Of a stretch of DNA of 64,000 bases, positions 50,569 to 60,231 are shown piece by piece. How positions within the stretch are numbered: position 1 is the first letter of the stretch; every line of letters starts with the position of its first letter. A model generated the notes under the pieces. The model had not been told where the DNA came from, ran no database searches, and saw only the letters and a list, made by a program, of their open reading frames with translations. Both the position numbers and the translations under genes were made by a program. This DNA comes from an uncultured Lachnospiraceae bacterium (GTDB taxonomy: Bacteria; Bacillota; Clostridia; Lachnospirales; Lachnospiraceae), in assembly GCA_947382625.1 (NCBI GenBank), contig CANDAG010000001.1:62001-126000 (forward strand), written 5' to 3'.

Positions 50569-52356
50569 ATGAAAAAAGACATGAAAAAAAGATGGTTTTC
50601 TGCTTTTCTTGTAGCAATTATGACAACGGTTTCGCTGGCAGCATGCGGCGGCTCCGGAGATACAGGAAATACAGAGAATGCAAACAGCAGCAAGGAGGAA
50701 ACCTCAGAATCTTCAGCTGCTACCCAGGAGGATACAAATACAGATGCGGACAGCAGTGATGCAGCTGCCAAGACACCGGAGGAGCTTTTGTTAGAGCCCT
50801 ATGCAGAGCCGGTGGACATCCACGTAGTTCTGCAGTATCGTGAGTCCGAGGATCCGGACACGCCTACCGATGTAACCCCTGAGACCTCCACCGCTGTAAA
50901 GCTTCTGAGCGAGGAGCTGAACATCAATTTAGTTTACGACTGGATCGTGAATGCGGATCAGTTCTCCCAGAAGTTTGGCGCAGAGATGGCGGCAGGCAAT
51001 ATTCCCGATGTGGTAATGCTTTCCCCTAATGATTTCGAGGATCTGGCCAGCCAGGGCGGTCTGGTGGATCTGACAGAGGCTTATGAGGCGTATACCTGCG
51101 ATGACCTGGAGAATATTTATAATTTTGACGGAAATTTCATCAATGTAGGTAAAAAGGACGGCAAGCTTTATGGTCTGCCTATGGGTACAGACCCTGCACA
51201 GTCTACCTCTCAGATGTACTATGACATGAATCAGCTCAAAGAGGTGGGGATCACCTCTGCAGATCAGCTGCCTAAGACCATTGAGGAGTTTGAGGCGCTC
51301 TGCGATACATTAATGGAGAAGAACGGAGGTCCCGTGCTTCCCGCCTGCAAGAACTATTTCGGCGCTCAGCTGGGAGACTTCACACCCTTCTTCCATGCAT
51401 ATGAGTCTTGGGCTGGCGGCTGGTATGACAACAACGGTACATTAGAGTACGCCGGTATTAATGAGAAGAACAAAGAGGTTCTTTCCAAGCTCAATGAGTG
51501 GTATAACAAAGGATATTTCAAGAAGGACTTTGCGGCTTATGATATCTGGGCTGCAGATTCACCGGTGGTCAACGACATCGTGGCAGGCAAATATGCCATC
51601 GTTCCCGGTTCCTGGTGGGTTCCCAACTGGCCCTTAAACAGCAACAAGGTAGAACATCCCGAGTCTGACTGGGTAGTAGGACCGAACCTGTCCCTGGACG
51701 GAGAGCAGCCTGACATCATGATTTCCCGTTATCCTGTAAACAACTTTATCGCAGTGGGCAAGGATTGCAAGAATCCTGAGGCAGTATTCAAGATGCTTTA
51801 CTGGTCATTACAGTATACTCTGAAGAACAGCCCTCCGGAAGTGCAGAATGCAATGAGCGAGGAAGAGAAGACAGAATGGCACAGCTACGTATATACATGG
51901 CTTCCTTACAGGATATACTCCCCTACCTGTTTGAGACAGAACTTTGAGGTTATCAACCAGTATGCAAAGGAAAACAAGACGGAGATCGCTTTAGAGGACG
52001 CGCCCCGCAACAACGAGTTCTGGGGTTCCTGGGCATCTTACATCAACTATGCGGAGAATCCGGATGACGGAGTGGCATGGGGAACCTATTTCAGCCGTCT
52101 GGCCGAGAACGGCGGTGTGGATAATATGATCAAGACTGTTGAGACAGCCAATATTGTCTATGATGAGGTTTATGTTACCACTCCTTCCATGATATCCAGG
52201 CAGGGTGAGCTGGATAAGCTGCGTGACAATACTTATATCAGCATCATCATGGGAGAGACACCGATCGAAGGGTTTGATACTTTCGTAGAGCAGTGGAAGG
52301 CTCAGGGCGGTGACGATATCGCCAAGGAAGTAAACGAATGGTATCAGAATAAATAA
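50569..52356 (+). CDS. Lipoprotein sugar-binding protein (ABC importer)
   Basis: A 595-residue solute-binding lipoprotein. The signal peptide ends SLAAC (Cys26), with a Ser/Thr/Asp-rich linker to about residue 75 and then VDIHVVLQYRESEDPD. Late segments NNFIAVGKDCKNPEAVFKMLYW are typical of the LplA-like class. AAGGAGG precedes ATG 50569. It is the first gene of the operon probably activated by the YesN-type regulator. The GH42-like and GH89 enzymes downstream suggest a host-derived glycan ligand. A hairpin follows the stop. Confidence 0.93.
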   Translation: MKKDMKKRWFSAFLVAIMTTVSLAACGGSGDTGNTENANSSKEETSESSAATQEDTNTDADSSDAAAKTPEELLLEPYAEPVDIHVVLQYRESEDPDTPTDVTPETSTAVKLLSEELNINLVYDWIVNADQFSQKFGAEMAAGNIPDVVMLSPNDFEDLASQGGLVDLTEAYEAYTCDDLENIYNFDGNFINVGKKDGKLYGLPMGTDPAQSTSQMYYDMNQLKEVGITSADQLPKTIEEFEALCDTLMEKNGGPVLPACKNYFGAQLGDFTPFFHAYESWAGGWYDNNGTLEYAGINEKNKEVLSKLNEWYNKGYFKKDFAAYDIWAADSPVVNDIVAGKYAIVPGSWWVPNWPLNSNKVEHPESDWVVGPNLSLDGEQPDIMISRYPVNNFIAVGKDCKNPEAVFKMLYWSLQYTLKNSPPEVQNAMSEEEKTEWHSYVYTWLPYRIYSPTCLRQNFEVINQYAKENKTEIALEDAPRNNEFWGSWASYINYAENPDDGVAWGTYFSRLAENGGVDNMIKTVETANIVYDEVYVTTPSMISRQGELDKLRDNTYISIIMGETPIEGFDTFVEQWKAQGGDDIAKEVNEWYQNK

Positions 52357-52370
52357 AAAGATAAGACAGG

Positions 52371-52394
52371 GCCGCCGCTTTAAAGAGCGGCGGT
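52371..52394 (+). terminator. Stem-loop between binding protein and permease
   Basis: CCGCCGCT (52372-52379) pairs with AGCGGCGG (52386-52393) just after the binding-protein gene. Only a weak U-run follows; a partial terminator or 3' stabiliser. Confidence 0.6.
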
Positions 52395-52463
52395 TCTTTG
52401 ATTAACATAAGGATAACTCGCAGGACGTGTTATCCGTTGTTTAATAAGGAGGGAGTTGTATCT

Positions 52464-53384
52464 ATGGCAGATGTAAAGAAACAAAAAAAGAAAAGAAGTC
52501 TGTACAAGACCAGAGAACTGCACATCATGCTGCTTCCGGCAGTGATCTTTACAGCAATTTTTGCATACTTGCCCATGTTTGGCCTGATCATGGCCTTTCA
52601 GGATTTCAAGCCTCTGCTTGGTTTTACGAAATCAGAGTTTGTGGGCTTTGAACAGTTTGCCTATATATTCACTATGCCAAGCTTCCGCTCGGCCTTTGTT
52701 AATACTTTTATTATCGCCTTTTTCAAGATCATCCTCAGTATCCTGGTGCCCCTTATCCTGTCCCTGATGCTTAATGAGGTGGTGAAAAGCTGGTTTAAGC
52801 GCTCCGTACAGACCATCGTTTTCATCCCTTACTTTTTCTCCTGGGCGATCCTGGCAGGAATGCTCCTGGAAATTTTTGCCTATGACGGTATCATCAATAA
52901 TGTGCTGGAGAACCTTTTCCATATTGAACCCATTGCTTTTCTGGTGAGCAACAAGTATTTCCGTACCATCATCATTGCTTCCGATGTGTGGAAGGGAATG
53001 GGCTATAATACGGTTCTGCTTCTGGCAGCCATCACCAATGTGGATGCGGCTCTGTATGAGGCGGCAAGAGTGGATGGCGCCAGCCGCTGGGAACAGGTGC
53101 TCCATGTAACGCTGCCCAGTATCCTGCCTATGGTGGCCGTGCTGACGGTGCTGGGGCTGGGAGGCATCTTAAACGCCGGGTTCGAGCAGATCCTTGTAAT
53201 GTACAATCCTACTGTGGAAAAGACGGTAGACATCCTGGATACTCTGGTATACCGGCTGGGTATTGCGGGACATCAGTATTCCGCAGCTGCGGCTATGGGA
53301 TTATTTAAATCGGCTGTTTCGCTGATCTTTGTAGGAGTCAGCTATTGGATCCTTTACAAGAAAAGCGATTATCGTGTATTTTAA
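52464..53384 (+). CDS. Sugar ABC transporter permease, LplB type
   Basis: A 306-residue permease with six helices, LHIMLLPAVIFTAIFAYLPMFGLIMAFQ and an EAA loop ALYEAARVDGASRWEQVLHVTLP. AAGGAGGG before ATG 52464 supports this start. TCCGTTGTTT lies 22 bases upstream, as before the LplB-type gene at 34208. Partners are the lipoprotein upstream and the permease 14 bases downstream. Confidence 0.93.
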   Translation: MADVKKQKKKRSLYKTRELHIMLLPAVIFTAIFAYLPMFGLIMAFQDFKPLLGFTKSEFVGFEQFAYIFTMPSFRSAFVNTFIIAFFKIILSILVPLILSLMLNEVVKSWFKRSVQTIVFIPYFFSWAILAGMLLEIFAYDGIINNVLENLFHIEPIAFLVSNKYFRTIIIASDVWKGMGYNTVLLLAAITNVDAALYEAARVDGASRWEQVLHVTLPSILPMVAVLTVLGLGGILNAGFEQILVMYNPTVEKTVDILDTLVYRLGIAGHQYSAAAAMGLFKSAVSLIFVGVSYWILYKKSDYRVF

Positions 53385-53398
53385 AGGAGGTGCGTTGT

Positions 53399-54289
53399 AT
53401 GAAAGTCAAACGGTCTGTCAGTTTTTATGTGTATCAGGTGTTCAATACCGTGGTTCTGGCCCTGGTGGCGCTCTCCTGTATTCTGCCCATCCTCCATGTG
53501 TTCGCCATGTCCTTAAGCTCCAGCAATGCGGCAATGGCGGGGCGGGTAGGATTTGTGCCGGTGGAATTTACATTTACAGCCTATGAATATCTGATCTCCA
53601 AGAAGGATTTCTTCCATTCTGTGAGTATTTCCCTGTGGCGGGTGCTTGCAGGAACTGTGCTTAATATGGTGATCATTGCGATCACGGCCTATCCGCTGTC
53701 ACGTCCCACCCAGCAGTTCAGGGCACGGACAGCCTACATGGTTTACTTTGCCATTACCATGTTTATCGGAGGCGGTCTGATCCCTACTTATATGGTGATC
53801 AAGAATCTGCACCTTCTGGACAGCTTCTGGGTGCTGATCCTGCCCTCCGCCATGAGTATCTGGAATGTGATCATTATGATGAACTTTATCAAGGGACTTC
53901 CAAGGGCCATTGAGGAAGCGGCCTTTGTGGATGGAGCCAACCATTGGCAGACCCTGACCCGGGTGATCCTGCCCATGTCAAAGCCGTCCCTGGCATCCCT
54001 TCTTCTGTTTTCCATGATCGGACATTGGAATGCATGGTTTGACGGTATGTTTTATATGAATAATCCGAATAACTATCCTATGGCAACTTATCTTGCAACC
54101 CAGGTGATCAATAACAATCAGAGCATGACCAACATGACGCCGGAGCAGCTGGCCCTGCTTTCCAGCTTAAGTGAAAAGACGGTGCGCAGTGCTCAGATGT
54201 TCATTGCCATCATTCCGATCCTGGTGGTGTATCCCTTCCTGCAGAAGTTCTTTGTAAAGGGAATAACGGTAGGCTCTGTAAAGGAATGA
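53399..54289 (+). CDS. Sugar ABC transporter permease, YtcP type
   Basis: A 296-residue permease with six helices, IGGGLIPTYMVIKNL in the middle, an EAA loop (IEEAAFVDGANHWQTLTRVILPM) and the ending FLQKFFVKGITVGSVKE. AAAGGAGG precedes ATG 53399. It completes the membrane channel of the importer. As in the other loci, no ATPase is encoded. Confidence 0.93.
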   Translation: MKVKRSVSFYVYQVFNTVVLALVALSCILPILHVFAMSLSSSNAAMAGRVGFVPVEFTFTAYEYLISKKDFFHSVSISLWRVLAGTVLNMVIIAITAYPLSRPTQQFRARTAYMVYFAITMFIGGGLIPTYMVIKNLHLLDSFWVLILPSAMSIWNVIIMMNFIKGLPRAIEEAAFVDGANHWQTLTRVILPMSKPSLASLLLFSMIGHWNAWFDGMFYMNNPNNYPMATYLATQVINNNQSMTNMTPEQLALLSSLSEKTVRSAQMFIAIIPILVVYPFLQKFFVKGITVGSVKE

Positions 54290-54322
54290 TCGTCCTGCAA
54301 AAGGTAGAAGGAGACTTAAAAC

Positions 54323-56635
54323 ATGAGTTATGCTGAAGTGAAAAAGATAAACGGCAGTCCGGCACTGGTGATCGACGGGGAGGTTTTTCCGCCGATGGCT
54401 ATGACGGTGCGGTTTAACAAAAAGGATTATATCAGGAATCTGGGGGAGGCAGGGCTGCGGGTCTTCTTTTTGATGACCAATACCGACTGGCTGCGTCCGG
54501 GAAAGGACTACGTGGATGAGAATGGCCACCCCTGCCATGAACCCAGCGGTCTGGAGGCCTTTGCAGAAAATGCCAGGACACTGCTCGAGCAGGTGCCTGA
54601 GGCTTACATCATCGTGCGGATCGGCCTGCATCCGCCGGTGGACTGGATGGAAGAGAATCCGGAGGAGCTGATCACCTATCAGGACGGGAGCCATGAGCCG
54701 TCGATCCTTACCTCGGAGGTGCATACGGATGAGATCCCGGGGATGTATTCCTTTGCCTCCGATAAGTGGAAGGCTGATGCCGGAAAGGCTTTGCAGGATT
54801 TCTGCAACGCTATAGACGGCCTGCCCTTCGGGGACAGAGTCATAGGCTATTTTCTGGCGGCGGGGGGAACCTCCGAATGGTATCCGGTGAACGCCATTTG
54901 TGACCGGGCCAAAAATAAATACGGTGATTTTTCCCCGGCCTTTCGGAAGGCCTACGGGAATTTCCTGCGGAAACGCTATGGTACGGAGGAGAAGCTGCGC
55001 AAGGCATGGAAACGTCAGGATGCTTCCTTCGAGGATCCGCTGATCCCCAATGTGGAGGAGCAGTATTATATCCACATGGAAGAGGGCGTTCTGGATGCTA
55101 TGAAATATTATGAGAGTGCGGATCGTATCATCGGGAAGAATATTGATATGAACGCCAAAAAGCCCGGAAATCTGGGAGTTTTCCTGAATCTGGAGGATTA
55201 TCGTCATGTGGCTGATTTTTATGACGCCCTCCATGAGGCTACTGCGGAGGCCATCGTTTATTTCGCTTCCCTGCTTAAGGCCCGTTATACCGGAAAGGTG
55301 GTAGGGGCTTTCTATGGTTCCTACGGCTGTACGGATTTCTACAACAGCACTACAGCCACGGCCACTCTGACGATCTTAGACAGCGGAAAGGTGGATTTTC
55401 TGGCGGCCCCCGGCGTGTATAACAACCGGGAACCCGGCGGCTGTGTGGCCCAGCGGGAGATGCAGGATTCCTTCCGGCTGCGGGGACAGATGTTTGTGGC
55501 GGAGGAGGACAGCCGGACCCATTTAGAGGACAGCTTTTATCGGGACGCCATGGGCTTATACGACATACGGGACAGCATCGTGACACTGAAGCGTGATTTT
55601 GCCCGGGTATTGTGTGACGATATCTATGCATGGTGGTTTGATCAGCATTCGGAGGGCGGAAGGTATCAGCATGAGGATATTTACAGACTGTTCGCCCGCC
55701 AGAAGGAGATCGGGAAATTTGCTTACAGTCTTGACCGGGATAAGAAAAGCGAGATCGCTCTGATCTATGATCAGGAGAGCTGTCATGATGTATCAGCCTA
55801 CACGAATATCATGATGCTGGATTATTACCGGACATCGGATCTGCACAGAATAGGAGCGCCTGTGGATTATTATTTCCACAATGACCTTGACAGAGAGGAT
55901 ATGCCGGATTATAAATTGTATATCATGATGAATCTGTTTCATCTGACCGACCGGGAAAGAGAAGCATTGCTGCGCAAGGTCAAAAAAAATCACGCTGTGG
56001 TGCTGTGGCTGTATGCGCCGGGCTTCATCAATCCGGATGCGGAGAAGGTGATGGACAACGCCAACATGGAAAGCCTGATCGGGATGCATGTGGGCAGGAT
56101 CGATCATACCTGTTCTCCCAGGTTTAAGATCACCAATCTGTCTCATCCGGCGGTGCGTTACGGCGTGGAGGACAGGAGATACGGGGCGATCGACAGGGAT
56201 GTGCACAGCAATGTGTGGCTGGAGAATGTACTTTCCCCGGCTTATATGAATCCCGGATTTTTTATTGATGACCCGGAGGCTCTGGCGTTGGGAACTTATT
56301 GTGAACTGGGGCTTACCGCCTATGGGCTGAAGGAGATGGATGGCTGGACCAGCGTTTACTGCGCACCCCAGATCCTCCGCTCGGAGCTGATCGCTTCTCT
56401 GGCGGAATATGCAGGATGTCATCTGTATAACACCCAGGATGACGTGATCTATGCCAACGCGAATTTTGTGACGATCCACGCCGCTTACAAAGGAAAGCAC
56501 ACCATACGGTTCACCGGGTCCTGCAGTCCCTATGAGGTTTACGAGAAACGTTATTATGGACATAATGTCACGGAGATTACGGTAGATATGCGCCTGGGGG
56601 ATACTTTGATGTTCTCTTTAAAGGGGGCGTGCTAA
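54323..56635 (+). CDS. GH42-like beta-galactosidase-type glycosidase
   Basis: A 770-residue clan GH-A-type enzyme. The barrel covers about residues 20-450, with a likely acid/base E185 in AGGTSEWYP and nucleophile E394 in FVAEEDSRTH. Residues ~500-690 resemble the trimerisation domain of GH42 enzymes (SEIALIYDQESCHD, then LYIMMNLFHLTDRER), and a small C-terminal beta domain follows. The match to classical GH42 is partial, so it may belong to a related family. There is no signal peptide. AGAAGGAG precedes ATG 54323. With GH89 next, it probably trims galactose-type residues from an imported host glycan. Confidence 0.75.
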   Translation: MSYAEVKKINGSPALVIDGEVFPPMAMTVRFNKKDYIRNLGEAGLRVFFLMTNTDWLRPGKDYVDENGHPCHEPSGLEAFAENARTLLEQVPEAYIIVRIGLHPPVDWMEENPEELITYQDGSHEPSILTSEVHTDEIPGMYSFASDKWKADAGKALQDFCNAIDGLPFGDRVIGYFLAAGGTSEWYPVNAICDRAKNKYGDFSPAFRKAYGNFLRKRYGTEEKLRKAWKRQDASFEDPLIPNVEEQYYIHMEEGVLDAMKYYESADRIIGKNIDMNAKKPGNLGVFLNLEDYRHVADFYDALHEATAEAIVYFASLLKARYTGKVVGAFYGSYGCTDFYNSTTATATLTILDSGKVDFLAAPGVYNNREPGGCVAQREMQDSFRLRGQMFVAEEDSRTHLEDSFYRDAMGLYDIRDSIVTLKRDFARVLCDDIYAWWFDQHSEGGRYQHEDIYRLFARQKEIGKFAYSLDRDKKSEIALIYDQESCHDVSAYTNIMMLDYYRTSDLHRIGAPVDYYFHNDLDREDMPDYKLYIMMNLFHLTDREREALLRKVKKNHAVVLWLYAPGFINPDAEKVMDNANMESLIGMHVGRIDHTCSPRFKITNLSHPAVRYGVEDRRYGAIDRDVHSNVWLENVLSPAYMNPGFFIDDPEALALGTYCELGLTAYGLKEMDGWTSVYCAPQILRSELIASLAEYAGCHLYNTQDDVIYANANFVTIHAAYKGKHTIRFTGSCSPYEVYEKRYYGHNVTEITVDMRLGDTLMFSLKGAC

Positions 56636-56713
56636 GCGTGACTGCGTTTGATGCCGTGGAGGGCCGCCACCAGGCGTTGGGAGTTTAAGATAGAAACGGG
56701 GAAGGAAAAATAA

Positions 56714-58846
56714 ATGGAAAGAAATGATCTTGCAGGAATCGTGAAAAGAAGGAATATACCCTTTGAAGCTGACGCAGAGGCCTTCGCGGCTTTTGCGGAC
56801 AGAGTGACAGAAGGAAAATACGGGAAGTGCATCCGTTTTGAAAAATCAGACAGCGTAAGCGGTTTTGATGAGTATGAGCTGGAGGCAAAGGGCGGTATTA
56901 TAACCATCAGGGCAAGCAGCGGAGCTGCCGGAGGATCGGCGCTGAATCAGTATCTCAGAAAATACTGCCATTATTATTACGGGATCCTGACAAGATCAGG
57001 AGAGCTTCCCCAGGTGCCGCCGGATACGGATGGAAAGCTGAAGGACAGAAGCGTCTTTCATTACAGATATATCTTCAATTATTGTACCTTCGGTTACAGT
57101 CTTGCTTTTTATGACTGGCAGGACTGGGAGCGGATGACGGATTACCTGATCCTTGCAGGGTACAATCTGGTGCTGAATCCGGTGGGAAATGAGTGTGTCT
57201 GGCTGGAATTGCTGCAAAAATTCGGCTATCAAAGGGAAGAGGCCAAGAGGTATCTCTCTGCGCCGAATTATCTGCCCTGGCAGTGGATGATGAATTTGTC
57301 GGGATTTGAAAGTGCCTATCCGGATTATTGGTTTGAAGAACAATGTGAGATCAGCAGAAGACTGAACCGTAAGCTGGCCTCCTTTGGCATAGGAGTCATG
57401 CTGCCGGGATACTGCGGGGCGGTTCCTGATGATTTCGCTGACCGGTTTCCGGGATCGGTCATCATGGAACAGGATCAGTGGAACGGTTTCGTTCGTCCCT
57501 CCTTTTTGCTTCCGGAGGATGAGAAATTTTCCCTGCTGTCTCAGGAATATTACGGGCTGCAGAAAAAGCTGCTGGGGGCGGAAAATGCCCACTATTATTC
57601 TGTGGATCCCTTTCATGAGGGCGGTAGAAAGGACGGGATCTGTCTGGAGGAATTTGCCGGGAGCGTCCTGGCAGAGATGAAAAAGGCAGACGCCCAGGCG
57701 GTATGGGCCTTCCAGGGATGGCAGGCGAATCCGGACCGCCGTATGCTTTCGGCGCTGAAAAAGGAGGATGTACTGATATGTAATCTCCACGGGAATGTTT
57801 CGGGAGACGGCGGAGACGATTTTTTGGGATATCCTCATATCTATTGCAGCGTCAACAATTTCGGCGGGCAGCAGATCCTGCGGGGAGACGCCGGCAGATT
57901 CTACAGGAGTTCCCATGAGCTTGCCAAATCTCCGGATTCTGCCTGCTGCGGTATGGGTCTGATGCCGGAAGGGGTGGAATGTGATGAATGCCTCTTTGAT
58001 ATTGCAGGGGAGCTTGCCGTCTGTGAGACGCCGAAGGAACCCGCAGCTTTTATAGAGGAATGGCTTATGGCCCGTTACGGGTTTGTTACAAAGGAGCTTC
58101 GGGAGGCGTGGCAATATCTGTTTGATGAGGTATACAATGAGGATATTGTGGAGAACACCCATGAATCCTCTCTGCTTGGCCGTCCGGCGCCGGATGTATG
58201 CAAGGTCAGCACCTGGGCAGGGAACGCAAGGGTCAGCGATACCTCCGGCTTAAAGACAGTGGCGGAAACCTTACTGAAATATTATGACAGACTAAAGGAC
58301 AGAGAAAGCTATGTGGCCGATCTGGTGGCTGTGACCAGACAATTGTTGGCCGATACGGGATGGAGCTATGTATTCGGACTTAACGATGCATTCCGGGCAG
58401 GAGATCAGGAAGGCTTTGAGAAGCATGCCGGAAAGCTTCTTGATCTGTTTGACAGGCAGGCGGCTGTGGTGGATCACGACAGGAATCTGAACCTTAAGAA
58501 CTATCTGGATAAAGCGGCAAAGCGCGGCCGGACAAAGGAAGATAAGGAATGGCTGATCAAAAGTGCCAAAAGACTGATCACCCACTGGGGAGACCGGGAG
58601 GGAAGCGTATCTCTCCATGACTATGCGGCCCGGGAGTATGGGGATATGCTGCGGTACTTTTATAAGCCCCGATGGGAGAAATATATTGGGGTTTTGCGTG
58701 ATTGCATGGCACAGGGAATTCCTTTTCAGGACTATGACCGGTACGAGGAGGAGGAAGCATTTCTGCAGGATGGGCGGGAGTACAGCTGCGCTCCGGTAAG
58801 TGATCTGCGGGAGGCGGTGGCAGACATATGCTGTAAATTTCAATAG
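56714..58846 (+). CDS. GH89 alpha-N-acetylglucosaminidase
   Basis: A 710-residue protein. The N-terminal domain (1-85) is followed by the barrel typical of NAGLU enzymes: NYCTFGYSLAFYDWQDWERMTD, LNPVGNECVWLELL, MLPGYCGAVPDDFADRFPG and YYSVDPFHEGG. The C-terminal ~200 residues are helical (WAGNARVSDTSGL, YDRLKDRESY). These enzymes remove terminal alpha-linked GlcNAc, as on gastric-type mucin or heparan fragments. There is no signal peptide, so it acts on imported glycan. AAGGA lies upstream of ATG 56714. It is the last gene of the operon. Confidence 0.9.
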   Translation: MERNDLAGIVKRRNIPFEADAEAFAAFADRVTEGKYGKCIRFEKSDSVSGFDEYELEAKGGIITIRASSGAAGGSALNQYLRKYCHYYYGILTRSGELPQVPPDTDGKLKDRSVFHYRYIFNYCTFGYSLAFYDWQDWERMTDYLILAGYNLVLNPVGNECVWLELLQKFGYQREEAKRYLSAPNYLPWQWMMNLSGFESAYPDYWFEEQCEISRRLNRKLASFGIGVMLPGYCGAVPDDFADRFPGSVIMEQDQWNGFVRPSFLLPEDEKFSLLSQEYYGLQKKLLGAENAHYYSVDPFHEGGRKDGICLEEFAGSVLAEMKKADAQAVWAFQGWQANPDRRMLSALKKEDVLICNLHGNVSGDGGDDFLGYPHIYCSVNNFGGQQILRGDAGRFYRSSHELAKSPDSACCGMGLMPEGVECDECLFDIAGELAVCETPKEPAAFIEEWLMARYGFVTKELREAWQYLFDEVYNEDIVENTHESSLLGRPAPDVCKVSTWAGNARVSDTSGLKTVAETLLKYYDRLKDRESYVADLVAVTRQLLADTGWSYVFGLNDAFRAGDQEGFEKHAGKLLDLFDRQAAVVDHDRNLNLKNYLDKAAKRGRTKEDKEWLIKSAKRLITHWGDREGSVSLHDYAAREYGDMLRYFYKPRWEKYIGVLRDCMAQGIPFQDYDRYEEEEAFLQDGREYSCAPVSDLREAVADICCKFQ

Positions 58847-58854
58847 TGATAGAT

Positions 58855-58888
58855 ATGCTCCTGCGATGCCATAGGAACGCAGGAGCAT
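58855..58888 (+). terminator. Hairpin after GH89
   Basis: ATGCTCCTGCG (58855-58865) pairs perfectly with CGCAGGAGCAT (58878-58888). No U-run follows, so termination strength is uncertain. Confidence 0.6.
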
Positions 58889-58934
58889 AGTGATGCATAC
58901 AGTATTTGCCTTTGTGTGGATGACGGTCATATAA

Positions 58935-59194
58935 AAATATGCACAATACTATATCTGGTATCCCTTTTTGGCAAAGGGATGCTTCTTCCACCACATCTTC
59001 CGTTTTTTTCTTTTGTCTGCTGTAAAGTATCTCTCAAATTTCTACATTTTCTTCTTAAAAATCTGTTTGTAACAGATTCTTTGTCATGATATGCTTTAGA
59101 CGATGGTTCTATCTGGACTAATCTATAATCGCTTTTCACTTATTTTTAAGTAATATTGTTTCACATCTGACCATTCAAAAGAAAGGACTAATCT
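58935..59194 (+). repeat. Conserved leader of Rpn-family element, copy B
   Basis: Aligns with 44958-45218. It begins near TATGCACAATA, with the hairpin ATACTA-TATC-TGGTAT (58946-58961) and then CCCTTT/AAAGGG. The shared leader is as well kept as the coding part, which suggests that the whole unit moved or duplicated together. Confidence 0.75.
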
Positions 59195-60064
59195 ATGAAC
59201 CAATCTAAGCCGTCTATCGAAATCGTAAAGGAGCCCGCTCTGCCTCCCGCTTCTGGCGCTCTTGCCATTCCCATGACAAACGATTATCTGTTTCGGGCGC
59301 TTCTCCAGAGAAATAATGAAGTGCTGAAAGGGCTAATTTCCGCCCTTCTCCACATTTCCCCCACAGATATCTCCTCTGCCGTTATCCTGAACCCCATTGA
59401 GCTGGGAAGCAGCGTCGACCAGAAAACCTTCATCCTGGATATCAAGGTTTCCATGAATAATGCCACCGTCATCCACCTGGAAATGCAGGTAGTCAATGAG
59501 CACAACTGGGTAGAACGCTCCTTAAGCTACCTGTGCCGCAACTTCGACCAGCTAAAGGCCGGCAGTAACTATCAGGAGGTACGTCCCGTATTCCAGGTAG
59601 GGCTTCTCAACTTTACGCTTTTCCCGCACCAGCCGGAATTTTACGCCACATATCAATTTTTAAATGTTAAAAATCATACTTTATATAGTGACAAGCTGTG
59701 CCTGTCCGTGTTAGACTTAACACGGACAGACCTGGCAACCAAAGAAGATAAACAATATCAGTTAGATTACTGGGCGACCCTTTTTAAATCCACGACATGG
59801 GAGGAGCTTATGGAGCTTACACAGAAAAACAAATATATCGGCGAGGCTGTGGAGACCGTGTACCAGCTGACGCAGGAAGAAAAGATCCGTATGCAGTGCG
59901 AGGCACGGGAGGATTACTACCGTACTCAACTTGGGTGGCAGAATATGCTGCAGGAAAGAGACGATCTGTTGGAAGAAAAAGACAGTATTATACGTAAGCA
60001 GCAGACCGCCTACGAAAACCTCCTTGCCTGGGCAAAGGAACATGGTTATGAATCTAAATCCTGA
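59195..60064 (+). CDS. Rpn-family PD-(D/E)XK nuclease/transposase-like protein
   Basis: A 289-residue protein of the Rpn/PD-(D/E)XK transposase family (PF12784 type). MTNDYLFRALLQRNNEVLKGLI is the family N-terminus. The nuclease core is ILDIKVSMNNATVIHLEMQV (Asp, then ExQ), followed by ERSLSYLCRNFDQLKAGSNY. The C-terminus is a coiled coil (LLEEKDSIIRKQQTAYENL). Rpn proteins of E. coli are recombination-promoting DNA endonucleases; a direct transposase role is not proven. AAAGGA precedes ATG 59195. A deleted copy with the same leader lies at 44958-45703. Confidence 0.9.
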   Translation: MNQSKPSIEIVKEPALPPASGALAIPMTNDYLFRALLQRNNEVLKGLISALLHISPTDISSAVILNPIELGSSVDQKTFILDIKVSMNNATVIHLEMQVVNEHNWVERSLSYLCRNFDQLKAGSNYQEVRPVFQVGLLNFTLFPHQPEFYATYQFLNVKNHTLYSDKLCLSVLDLTRTDLATKEDKQYQLDYWATLFKSTTWEELMELTQKNKYIGEAVETVYQLTQEEKIRMQCEAREDYYRTQLGWQNMLQERDDLLEEKDSIIRKQQTAYENLLAWAKEHGYESKS

Positions 60065-60231
60065 GCGCGCCACTGGCCAATATGTGAAAGGCAGCTATGT
60101 AACAGAGTGACCCAAATTAGTCAGGAAAAAGAATTGCCTTTTGGAATTACAATTTGAAGAACTCATGAGTTACGGTTTTTCGGTTGCCTTTCGTCTTCAG
60201 TTTGCGGACGCTTCGTCCAGCACGAGCGGTA

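Noticed and set aside
54167..58162. Long antisense frames (54167-55234 and 56996-58162)
   Set aside because: They lie opposite well-supported permease, GH42-like and GH89 genes and show no domain.
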